Shown piece by piece: positions 43,588-51,797 of a stretch of 64,000 bases of DNA. The number at the start of each line of letters is the position of its first letter. Position 1 is the first letter of the stretch. The notes beneath the pieces are model-generated. The model had not been told where the DNA came from and made no database searches. It saw only the letters and a list, made by a program, of their open reading frames with translations. Where the stretch lies: contig VGDM01000003.1 in the NCBI GenBank assembly GCA_016869715.1, positions 87,938-151,937 of the forward strand. Reading direction: 5' to 3'. The DNA comes from Alphaproteobacteria bacterium (lineage in GTDB: Bacteria; Pseudomonadota; Alphaproteobacteria; Acetobacterales; Acetobacteraceae). Both the position numbers and the translations under genes were made by a program.

Positions 43588-44340
43588 TCAGGTCAAAAAC
43601 GCCCCGCCATTCACATGCAGGGTTTGGCCGGTGATATAGCCACCTTCTGGCCCCGCCAGCAGGCGCACAACATCGGCAATTTCGGCAATACTCGCACGCC
43701 GACGCATGGGAATGCCGCCATCGGCGAGCGTGCTCGGCATGGCGCCAGCCGAGGCACCACGCATCGTATCCACCGCACCGGGGGCGACGCTATTGGCGCG
43801 AATGCCGTGGGGTGCCAATTCCACAGCCAGCGCGCGCATCAAACCCTCAAGCCCTGCCTTTGAAGCCGAAACATGCGCCCGATTGGGCGTGCCGACATGG
43901 GTGGAAATCCCTGACAAGCCGATGATCGAACCGCCCCCGCGCGCAATCATCTGCGGCACGAAGGCTTGCGTGACGATAAAGGCGCCATCCAGCGCAACCG
44001 AGAGAATTTCTCGCCATTCCGCGAAGGACATGTCGAGAAAGCTGGTTTGGCGGCGCAGCCCCGCATTCGTTACCAGAATATCCACGCCGCCTATCTGGGT
44101 GGCCACAGCAGCCGCCATACCGGCCACTTCCTCGGGCTTGGAGATATCGGCGCGATAGGCCATGGCGCGGCCGCCGCTGGCCGTGATTTCATCAGCCACG
44201 GCCTTGATGGCGGCTTCATCCGATCGGCCATTCACCACAATGGCAGCGCCATCGGCAGCGAGCCGGAGCGCAATGGCGCGACCGATATTCTTGCCCGCAC
44301 CCGTAACCAGCGCGACTTTGCCCGAAAGAGGAGCATTCAT
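43588..44340 (-). CDS. SDR-family protein lacking the catalytic tyrosine
   Basis: This 250-residue short-chain-dehydrogenase-fold protein has the cofactor motif VTGAGKNIGRAIAL and NAGLRRQTSF. At the catalytic site the expected YxxxK reads V157-S-A-S-K161: valine replaces tyrosine, confirmed by the codon GTT. S143 remains in IIGLSGIST. The C-terminal GQTLHVNGGAFLT is normal. It may be inactive as a standard dehydrogenase, or belong to a subfamily with altered chemistry. The start is set at 44340 by GGAGG seven bases upstream; a longer frame to 45120 overlaps the divergent monooxygenase. Confidence 0.85.
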   Translation of the reverse strand: MNAPLSGKVALVTGAGKNIGRAIALRLAADGAAIVVNGRSDEAAIKAVADEITASGGRAMAYRADISKPEEVAGMAAAVATQIGGVDILVTNAGLRRQTSFLDMSFAEWREILSVALDGAFIVTQAFVPQMIARGGGSIIGLSGISTHVGTPNRAHVSASKAGLEGLMRALAVELAPHGIRANSVAPGAVDTMRGASAGAMPSTLADGGIPMRRRASIAEIADVVRLLAGPEGGYITGQTLHVNGGAFLT

Positions 44341-44491
44341 GAGCGGTCCTCCATTTTCGCTGGAGAGGATAGGCGCATTCACCCGGGGATGAAATCCGCC
44401 CCTGGGTGGGATTTGCGGCGCTGCGCCGGGGGGGTTAGGATTGGTTATAGGTGGCGCCCGGTCCGGCGCAGAGATTTGAAGGCAGAAGCAG

Positions 44492-46258
44492 ATGCTCGTC
44501 ATTTCCGAACAAGGCATTGGCCATATCATCGAAGCCTGGCTGAAACGCTTCAACGAGGCGCTGACGACGAGCGACAAGGCGGCGCTTGGTGCGCTGTTCC
44601 GCTCTGACAGCCATTGGCGCGATCTCGTGGCGCTGGGCCGGCGCATCCGTACCGTGAGCGGGCAGGAGGCGCTGGTGGAAGCGCTGCTGGCGGCTGTGCA
44701 GGAAGCCGGTGCGCGGGATTTCACCATTGATGAGGGCCGCGCCGCGCCGCGCTTTGTGGAACGCGCCGGCGAAGACACGATTGAAGCGATTTTGCGATTT
44801 GAGACGAAAATCGGCACTGGCGCGGTGCTGCTGCGCCTCAAGCGCGCGGAAGCGTTAGGCGATGCGCCGGTTGCTTGGGTGCTGACCACAGCGCTTGATG
44901 GCCTGCGCGGATTTGATGTGGACAGCATGCGCGAAGCGCGTGAAGAACCGGCTTTTGAGCGCGAATTCAACGGTCCGAATTGGCTTGATAAGCGGCGCGA
45001 GGCCGCGCGTTTCGAGGGGCGCGATCCGGCAGTGCTGATTGTGGGCGGCGGGCATGCGGGCATTACCGCTGCCGCCTGGCTTGGCGCGCTCAATATCGAA
45101 GCCCTCATTGTGGATCGCATGGCGCGGGTCGGCGATAATTGGCGGCTGCGCTACCATGGCCTCAAGCTGCACAACCAGGTGCATAGCAATCACTTCCCGT
45201 TTCTATCTTTCCCCAAGACTTGGCCGAAATATATCCCGAAGGACAAGATCGCCAATTGGCTTGAATCCTATGTCGAGACAATGGAGATCAATTTCTGGAC
45301 CAAAACAAGCTTCGAGGGTGCGATACATGATGCGGCGGCGAAGTGCTGGGTCGCGCGGGTGAAACTGGCTGATGGCAGCGAACGCATCGTGCGCCCGCGC
45401 CATATCATCATGGCCACCAGCGTGAGCGGCACGCCGAACCTGCCGGATATCCCGACGCTGGATCGCTTCACGGGGAAGGTTGTCCATTCTTCTGGCTTTA
45501 AGAATGGTGCGGAATGGAAGGATAAGCCGGTATTCGTCTTTGGCACCGGCACCAGCGCGCATGACATCACGCAGGATTTGCATGGCAATGGCGCGAAAGT
45601 CACGATGGTGCAGCGCAGCCCGACGCTGATCGTGAATGTGGAACCGAGCGCGCAGCTTTATGATGGCGTCTATTACGGCAAGGGGCCGACGCTGGAAGAC
45701 CGCGATCTGATCAATGTGTCCTTCCCGCTTTCGGTGATGAAACAGGCGCATAGGATCCTGACGGACAAGACGCGAGAATTGGACAAGCCCTTGTTGGATG
45801 GGCTGGAGAAGATCGGCTTCCGGTTGGAGTTTGGCGATAATGGCACAGGCTGGCCGTTGAAATATCGTTCTCGTGGTGGCGGGTATTATTTCAATGTCGG
45901 CTGTTCGGAATTGCTGGTGCGGCGTGAAGTGGGGCTGATCCAGTATCACGACATTGGTGACTTCAACGCGACCGGTATGCGCATGAAGGATGGCCGGGAA
46001 TTACCGGCGGCGCTGATGGTGCTGGCCACTGGCTATAAGGGCCAGGATCATCTAGTACGCGGCTTTTTTGGGGATGCGGTGGCGGATCGCGTCGGCAAGG
46101 TCTGGGGCTTTGATGAGGCCGATCAGGAGCTGCGCAATATGTGGATGGAAACGCCGCAGCGGGGCTTGTGGTTCACTGGCGGTTCCTTCGCGCAATGCCG
46201 GATGTATTCCAAATACCTGGCGATGCAGATCAAGGCGCGGGAAGAAGGCTTGGTGTAG
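44492..46258 (+). CDS. Flavin-containing monooxygenase with N-terminal NTF2/SnoaL-like domain
   Basis: This 588-residue protein has about 140 N-terminal residues resembling an NTF2/SnoaL-like fold (FNEALTTSDKAALGALF, HWRDLVALG). A class B flavin monooxygenase follows: FAD motif LIVGGGHAGITAAAWLGAL, NADPH motif VFVFGTGTSAHDITQDL, and the ATGYKG motif near the C-terminus. It likely hydroxylates or Baeyer-Villiger oxidises a small molecule using NADPH and O2. It is divergent from the SDR variant, which may act on the same compound. Confidence 0.87.
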   Translation: MLVISEQGIGHIIEAWLKRFNEALTTSDKAALGALFRSDSHWRDLVALGRRIRTVSGQEALVEALLAAVQEAGARDFTIDEGRAAPRFVERAGEDTIEAILRFETKIGTGAVLLRLKRAEALGDAPVAWVLTTALDGLRGFDVDSMREAREEPAFEREFNGPNWLDKRREAARFEGRDPAVLIVGGGHAGITAAAWLGALNIEALIVDRMARVGDNWRLRYHGLKLHNQVHSNHFPFLSFPKTWPKYIPKDKIANWLESYVETMEINFWTKTSFEGAIHDAAAKCWVARVKLADGSERIVRPRHIIMATSVSGTPNLPDIPTLDRFTGKVVHSSGFKNGAEWKDKPVFVFGTGTSAHDITQDLHGNGAKVTMVQRSPTLIVNVEPSAQLYDGVYYGKGPTLEDRDLINVSFPLSVMKQAHRILTDKTRELDKPLLDGLEKIGFRLEFGDNGTGWPLKYRSRGGGYYFNVGCSELLVRREVGLIQYHDIGDFNATGMRMKDGRELPAALMVLATGYKGQDHLVRGFFGDAVADRVGKVWGFDEADQELRNMWMETPQRGLWFTGGSFAQCRMYSKYLAMQIKAREEGLV

Positions 46259-46359
46259 CTGAAACTCTGGGGTGTTGCGGATCATGGCCGTGCCCCGATT
46301 GCGCCATTGATTGGCGTGGCGCTCGGTTCAATCCGGGCGTGTCATGGTTCGCAGGACGC

Positions 46360-46779
46360 TTAATCTGGCGTATCGCTGAAGGGGTTTCGCACCGTGACCC
46401 CACGTCAGGTAAAGCCATCCTGCATGTCTTCAGAAAGCAGGAAGCGGCCATCGGCCTGCGCTGCCGCGGCCAGCATCACGGAATCCCAAAAGCCGAGGCG
46501 ATGGGTTGTTACCAATTCCATCGCCTCGACAATCACATCCGGAGTTGTCTCAATCATCGCAAAAGCATCAGACCAACCAAGCAAGGCGCTGCGCACTTCC
46601 GCTGGCTCGCGCTTGGCCTTGCGCGTCAGTACGACAAACAATTCACCAAGCGCCTGTCCGGGAAGCATCACTTCATGCTCCCCGAGTTCCGGCAAGATCC
46701 TGAGCGCCGCATCCTTGCACGCCTGGCCATTCACGCCATCGGCATAGGCCAGTACATTGGTGTCGAGTGCGACGCGCAT
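46360..46779 (-). pseudogene. PIN-domain toxin (VapC-like) with a nonsense codon near the end
   Basis: The gene begins MRVALDTNVLAYADG (catalytic Asp 6). It contains GQALGELFVVLTRKA and HRLGFWDSVMLAAAAQ with the remaining acidic residues, and LLSEDMQDGFT. TGA at 46405-46407 ends the frame after 124 codons. The same frame continues with RGVTVRNPF, which is how relatives end, with a tryptophan at the stop position. A TGG to TGA change therefore removes about 14 residues. The catalytic acids are all upstream of the stop, so partial activity cannot be excluded. A longer start at 46800 overlaps the antitoxin. Confidence 0.75.
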
Positions 46780-46780
46780 T

Positions 46781-47014
46781 TCAGCGCTCGTATAAGTCAT
46801 CGCGGCTCCAACGACCGATAACCTGAACGGGTTGCGCGGCAAGGCGTGCCAGCAAAGCCTCGCGCGCAGCCTTGCGGTCTGGTTCGGCAGCGCTGCAAGC
46901 CCCGATCTGGGCAACCTGCTTGCCATAGGATGTCACCACAAAACACCGGCCCTTTTAGCGCACTTCGCGGAGCAGGCGGGAAAAGGCGCGGTTTGCCTCG
47001 GCGGCGGTGATCAA
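46781..47014 (-). pseudogene. Phd/YefM-like antitoxin with an internal stop codon
   Basis: From a possible TTG at 47012-47014 the frame reads ITAAEANRAFSRLLREVR, then TAA at 46955-46957, then KGRCFVVTSYGKQVAQI and a C-terminal region ending WSRDDLYER and TGA at 46781-46783. Removing the stop gives a normal Phd/YefM-type antitoxin of 77 residues. The toxin ATG lies 2 bases after its stop, the usual order for such modules. It is too broken for normal DNA binding; a fragment from an internal GTG near 46943 could still be made. Confidence 0.65.
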
Positions 47015-47073
47015 ATGGTTTAAGACGCAAATCTAGAGATAGTGAATTGCACTACTTTCTGCAACCGATACTG

Positions 47074-48228
47074 CTATTGGCCTGAGCTGGCTCGGTCACC
47101 AGCCCCGTGCAGCGCCCACATAAGGCTCGCCGAGAACCCCGCCAGCAATAGCCAAAACACGGTCAACGTCGCCCCCGCACCAAAGGCATCCATCGCAAAT
47201 CCCGCCATCAGCGGCGGGAGGCAAAAGCCGATATGCGCCACCAGAAAAACGCCCGCTGCCGCGCGGGCGCGATCGAGCCCCGCCTTTTCGGAAACGCCGG
47301 CCAGCCCGCCAATATACAAAAACCCGTAAGCTGCGCTGCCGACCAGCGCCCCGCCCAGCAGCAGCGCGGATAGTGCAGCATTCAGCGTGCCCCACATCAC
47401 CAAACCGGCGCCCAGCACCAGCACCGGCAGACCGAGCAATACCAAGCGCCGCGCGGCAATCCGTGCCATGAGCTGCTGCACCAAAGCCCCCACCAAAATC
47501 ATGAAACAGACCGCAAGCGGGCCCATGCGCGGATAGCCTGCTTCCGTCAGCGCGGTCGGTACGGCGGTGATCACCGTGCCCGTCACCGCCCAGGCGGCCA
47601 GCATGCTGAGTGAAAGCGGCAGCGTGCCGCGCGGAAAACTCGGCATACGCAGCCACGCCACGCGCGCCGGGGTTTTGGTTTCCGGCAGGAAAAAAACCAG
47701 CAGAAAAATAGTCGCGAGTGCGGTCAGATGCAGCCAGAAGGTCAGCGGCGGTTCGATGGCGCCGAAGATTTCAATGGCAATCATGGTGGCGATGCCGCCG
47801 GCAGCAAACCCGCTTGCACTGGCAAGCGTAGTGACTTGCGCGGCGCGCCGCCCGGCTTCCGGCCCCTCGGCCAATTCTGCCGCCCAGGCGGTGGCGCCTC
47901 CGGCCAGCAAACCCACCGCCAGCCCCTGCATGCCGCGCGCGAAGGCGAGTGCGGCAAGACCCGGCGCCGTGATCAGCGCAATCGTGCCAAAAATCGTCAG
48001 CGCCAGCGCGGCCAGAATGCAGGGCTTACGCCCAATCCGATCCGACATGCCGCCCAATAGGGGTGCTGAGATGATCGCACTCGCCGCATAGGCGATGAAG
48101 GCAGCGGAAAGCCCGCCCGCACCCTGGCCATCCCGCGCCGAGTAGGTAGTGAAAAGCGGCATGGCGAGGGTTGTCGAAAAGCCAATGGTGAAGACCGCCG
48201 CGCCAATCACCCAAATACCGCGAGACAT
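47074..48228 (-). CDS. MFS transporter
   Basis: This transporter of about 384 residues has 12 predicted membrane helices. The MFS loop motif is LLGGMSDRIGRKP between helices 2 and 3, and MQGLAVGLLAGGATAW marks helix 4. Function is likely drug or metabolite efflux; substrate is unknown. The start is placed at ATG 48228. AGGAG is 14 bases upstream of it, but only 8 bases upstream of a TTG at 48234, which may be the true start. It is divergent from the PBP1A gene. Confidence 0.85.
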   Translation of the reverse strand: MSRGIWVIGAAVFTIGFSTTLAMPLFTTYSARDGQGAGGLSAAFIAYAASAIISAPLLGGMSDRIGRKPCILAALALTIFGTIALITAPGLAALAFARGMQGLAVGLLAGGATAWAAELAEGPEAGRRAAQVTTLASASGFAAGGIATMIAIEIFGAIEPPLTFWLHLTALATIFLLVFFLPETKTPARVAWLRMPSFPRGTLPLSLSMLAAWAVTGTVITAVPTALTEAGYPRMGPLAVCFMILVGALVQQLMARIAARRLVLLGLPVLVLGAGLVMWGTLNAALSALLLGGALVGSAAYGFLYIGGLAGVSEKAGLDRARAAAGVFLVAHIGFCLPPLMAGFAMDAFGAGATLTVFWLLLAGFSASLMWALHGAGDRASSGQ

Positions 48229-48313
48229 TGCCAAGCCTGGCGCTCCTAAAACTGCGGCGATGTTCCGGGCGTTGCGCTGCCCCGTCAATCACTGTTTCGC
48301 CGCAGGGTCCGGC

Positions 48314-50209
48314 ATGATATGCACGCACATGGCCCGAGCATCGGCCAAACCCTCACAAGGTCGCGGCGCGCCCCCCCGCAACCCGGCCAGAGAGGCTCTC
48401 GGCGCACGTCTTTCCGCCCCCCCCTCACGTCCCGCGGCGCGTCCGCGGCGGCGCTGGGGCCTGCTGCGCTTTGGTTTCCTTGCGATGATTTGGGGGTTGA
48501 TCGCGGCTTCCGTGGTCTTGCTGATCCTGGCTTGGGATTTGCCGCGCCCGGAAGCGGCGCTTGCGACCACGCGCCGGCCTTCGACCACGTTGCTTGCATC
48601 GGATGGTAAGCTGCTTGCCACCAATGGTGATTTGTACGGGGAAACGCTGCGCTTGCGCGATATGCCGGCGCATCTGCCGGCGGCTTTTATTTCCATTGAA
48701 GATCGGCGCTTTCGCGACCATTGGGGCATAGACCCGATCGGGCTGGCGCGTGCTGTCCATGCAAATTTCACCTCGGGTCGCGTGGTGCAGGGGGGGTCAA
48801 CCCTCACACAGCAATTGGCAAAAAACCTGTTTCTAACGCCAGAACGCAGCCTGAAGCGCAAGGCGCAGGAAGCGATGCTCGCCTTTTGGCTGGAACAGCG
48901 CTTCAGCAAGGATGAATTGCTCGAGATTTATTTGAACCGCGTTTATCTCGGCGCCGGCACTTACGGTGTGGATGCGGCGGCGCGGCTTTATTTTGGTGTT
49001 TCGGCACGGCGGCTGACGCCAGGGCAGGCGGCGGTGCTGGGAGGGTTGCCCAAGGCGCCGTCGCGCATCAATCCGCGCGTCAATCAGGCGGCAGCGCTGG
49101 CGCGCGCCTTGGAAGTGCTGGCCGCCATGACGGAAACCGGCGTGCTGACGGCGGCGCAGGCCCTACAGGCGGCCGAGGCCATCAACTTCACCGCCGCACC
49201 ATCGCGCGATGCCGGCTGGTTCGCTGATTGGGTGCAGGAAGGCATGGTGGGGCGTGCGCCTGGCAATGCTGATCTGGTCTTGCGCAGCACGCTTGACCCG
49301 GTGCTGCAAGCGGCCGCCGAGGCGCGGATTGACGCCATCCTGGCCGGGCCAGGTGCGCGGGCGGGTGTGCATCAGGGCGCCGTGGTGGCGATGGATGCCG
49401 CAACCGGCGCGGTGCGCGCCATGGCGGGCGGCAAGGATTATCGCAATAGCCCCTTCAACCGCGCGACTCAGGCGCGGCGCCAGCCAGGTAGTGCCTTCAA
49501 GCCCTTTATCTTTGTCGCGGCGCTGGAGGCGGGGCTTGGGCCGCAGGATATGGTTCTTGATACCGCGCTCAATCTTGGCGGCTGGTCGCCAGGCAATGGG
49601 CAATGGCGTGCGCGCGGCGAAATCAGCCTAGAGGAAGCTTTGGCGCATAGTGTGAATACCTCGGCCGTGCGGCTGATGCAGCGCGCGGGCGGGCATCGCA
49701 AGGTGGCGGAAGCGGCGCGGCGCGCGGGGTTGGATGGTCCCTTCCCGCGCGATGCGACGATTGCGCTTGGTACCGGCGAAGTTACGCTTCTTGATCTTGT
49801 GGCGGCATACGCGCCCTTCGCCAATGGCGGCTTGCGGGTGGAGCCCTTTGGGGTTGCGCAGGTGCAGGCCGAAGGCCGCCCCTGGCCCCTGCCTCGGCCC
49901 CAGCCCGAACGCGCCTTTGCGCCTGAGAACATCGAAGCGATGCGCAGCATGATGGCGGCGGTGGTGGCGCGCGGCACTGGGCGTGCGGCAGCGATCCCGG
50001 GCCGGAGCGTTATCGGCAAGACCGGCACCACCCAGGAATATCGCGATGCCTGGTTCATCGGCATCACCGGCGGGCTGGTGATGGGGGTTTGGCTTGGCAA
50101 TGATGATGGCGTGCCCATGGATAATGTCGCGGGCGGCGGGCTGCCGGCGCGGCTCTTCCGCGAAATCCTGGAAAGCGCCAGCGGCGAAAGAGCATTCTCT
50201 CCGCGTTAG
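48314..50209 (+). CDS. Class A penicillin-binding protein (PBP1A/1C-like), bifunctional
   Basis: This 631-residue inner-membrane peptidoglycan synthase has a basic cytosolic tail, one membrane helix (LAMIWGLIAASVVLLILAW), a GT51 domain with SIEDRRFRDHWGID and GGSTLTQQLAKNLFL, and a transpeptidase domain. The latter carries SxxK in RRQPGSAFKPF, SxN in HSVNTSAV and KTG in VIGKTGTTQEY. ATG 48314 is favoured by AGGG upstream; ATG 48329 is also possible. The protein is shorter than typical PBP1A. Confidence 0.9.
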   Translation: MICTHMARASAKPSQGRGAPPRNPAREALGARLSAPPSRPAARPRRRWGLLRFGFLAMIWGLIAASVVLLILAWDLPRPEAALATTRRPSTTLLASDGKLLATNGDLYGETLRLRDMPAHLPAAFISIEDRRFRDHWGIDPIGLARAVHANFTSGRVVQGGSTLTQQLAKNLFLTPERSLKRKAQEAMLAFWLEQRFSKDELLEIYLNRVYLGAGTYGVDAAARLYFGVSARRLTPGQAAVLGGLPKAPSRINPRVNQAAALARALEVLAAMTETGVLTAAQALQAAEAINFTAAPSRDAGWFADWVQEGMVGRAPGNADLVLRSTLDPVLQAAAEARIDAILAGPGARAGVHQGAVVAMDAATGAVRAMAGGKDYRNSPFNRATQARRQPGSAFKPFIFVAALEAGLGPQDMVLDTALNLGGWSPGNGQWRARGEISLEEALAHSVNTSAVRLMQRAGGHRKVAEAARRAGLDGPFPRDATIALGTGEVTLLDLVAAYAPFANGGLRVEPFGVAQVQAEGRPWPLPRPQPERAFAPENIEAMRSMMAAVVARGTGRAAAIPGRSVIGKTGTTQEYRDAWFIGITGGLVMGVWLGNDDGVPMDNVAGGGLPARLFREILESASGERAFSPR

Positions 50210-50298
50210 AAATGATTGCCCACCAGCCTTGCGCCGCGTGACTTGGCGGGGCTGATCACTCTATGCTTGCCCGCTAAAGCCGTCGGGAGAATGCCGCC

Positions 50299-51732
50299 AT
50301 GCCCACTACCCTGATCCCCAAGGCCGATCTGATTGTCGCCTGGGATGCGAGTGAGAAATCGCACACCTATCTGCCCGATGCCGATATGGCCTTCACTGAT
50401 GGCGTACTGCGCTTTGTTGGCCGGCATTATGAGGGCCCGGCAGATGAGGTGATGGATGGCAAAGGCCTGATGATCATGCCGGGTCTAGTGAATATCCATT
50501 CCCACCCATCAAGTGAGCCGATGAATAAGGGTTTTCTGGATGAGATCGGCTCACCGGGACTCTATAATTCATCGCTTTATGAATACATGCCGATTTTTCG
50601 CGCCGATGCCGAAGCCGTGCCGCATTGTGTGCGTGTCGCACTTTCCGAATTGCTGCTTTCGGGCGTGACCACGCTTGCTGATCTTTCCATGGCGCATCCG
50701 GGTTGGCTTGATCTGCTGGCCGAAGCGGGCATGCGCGTTTGCGTCGCGCCGATGTTCCGTTCTGCCCGCTGGTATACGAAGAATGGCCATGTGGTGGAAT
50801 ATGAATGGGATGAAAAAGCCGGCGAAAAGGCGATGGAAGAAGCGCTCCGCCTGGTGGAACGCGCAGAGCAGCATGAATGCGGCCGACTATTCGGTATGGT
50901 GGTGCCGGCGCAGATTGATACCTGCTCTGCAGGGCTCCTGAAGGATAGCCGGGCGGAAGCCAATAAGCGCGGGCTTTCCTGGCAGGTGCATGCTGCGCAA
51001 TCCGTGGTGGAGTTTCACGAAATCACGCGCCGGCACGGCACCACGCCGATCGGATGGCTTGATTCACTTGGGCTGCTTGGCGAACGCGCGATCATCGGCC
51101 ATGGGATTTTCTTGGATGATCATCCCTCCACTCGTTGGCATACCGAAACCGATTTGAAGCGGCTGGCAGAAACCGGCACGACCGTTGCGCATTGCCCAAC
51201 GGTTTTTGCGCGTCGCGGTATCGCGCTTCGCGATTTGGGGCGGTATATGCGCAATGGTGTGAATATGGGGATCGGCACGGATACCTATCCACATAACATG
51301 CTGGATGAAATGCGCCTTGCCGCGCATATCGCGCGCACCCAGGCGGGTTCGCCGCGTACGCTGCGCACCACGGATCTGTTCAACGCTGCGACGGTTGGCG
51401 GCGCGCTGGCGCTGGGTCGCGATGACATTGGCCGTCTTGCGGTGGGCTGCAAGGCGGATTTCTCCTTGGTGGACATCACCCACCCCATGATCCGCCCGGC
51501 CTATGACCCCATTCGCAGCCTGATCTATGCGGCGGGTGACCGCGCGCTGAAGGCTGTTTTCGTGGATGGCCGCAAGGTGGTGGATAATGGTGAGGTGCTG
51601 ACGATGGATTACCGCCAGGCGGCCGAGCATTTGCATGAGGCGCAGCAACGTGTGATCGCCAAGGTGCCAAAGCAGGATTGGGCGCATCGTCAGGCGGAGA
51701 AAATTGCACCACCAACCTTCCATTGGTCTTGA
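50299..51732 (+). CDS. Amidohydrolase family protein (ATZ/TRZ, cytosine-deaminase-like)
   Basis: This 477-residue metal-dependent hydrolase has the HxH motif in VNIHSHPSSEP. Further metal ligands are expected in WQVHAAQS and IIGHGIFLDDHPS, and the catalytic aspartate in MGIGTDTYPHNMLDEM. Such enzymes deaminate or hydrolyse N-heterocycles and amides. The substrate is unknown. GGGAGAATGCCGCC precedes the ATG. It lies 65 bases upstream of a second amidohydrolase. Confidence 0.85.
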   Translation: MPTTLIPKADLIVAWDASEKSHTYLPDADMAFTDGVLRFVGRHYEGPADEVMDGKGLMIMPGLVNIHSHPSSEPMNKGFLDEIGSPGLYNSSLYEYMPIFRADAEAVPHCVRVALSELLLSGVTTLADLSMAHPGWLDLLAEAGMRVCVAPMFRSARWYTKNGHVVEYEWDEKAGEKAMEEALRLVERAEQHECGRLFGMVVPAQIDTCSAGLLKDSRAEANKRGLSWQVHAAQSVVEFHEITRRHGTTPIGWLDSLGLLGERAIIGHGIFLDDHPSTRWHTETDLKRLAETGTTVAHCPTVFARRGIALRDLGRYMRNGVNMGIGTDTYPHNMLDEMRLAAHIARTQAGSPRTLRTTDLFNAATVGGALALGRDDIGRLAVGCKADFSLVDITHPMIRPAYDPIRSLIYAAGDRALKAVFVDGRKVVDNGEVLTMDYRQAAEHLHEAQQRVIAKVPKQDWAHRQAEKIAPPTFHWS

Positions 51733-51797
51733 AGCGTAGGCTGGCAGAGGCTTCGAATTTTGGATAACATTCCCCCCATAAAACAGGAGGCTTACCG

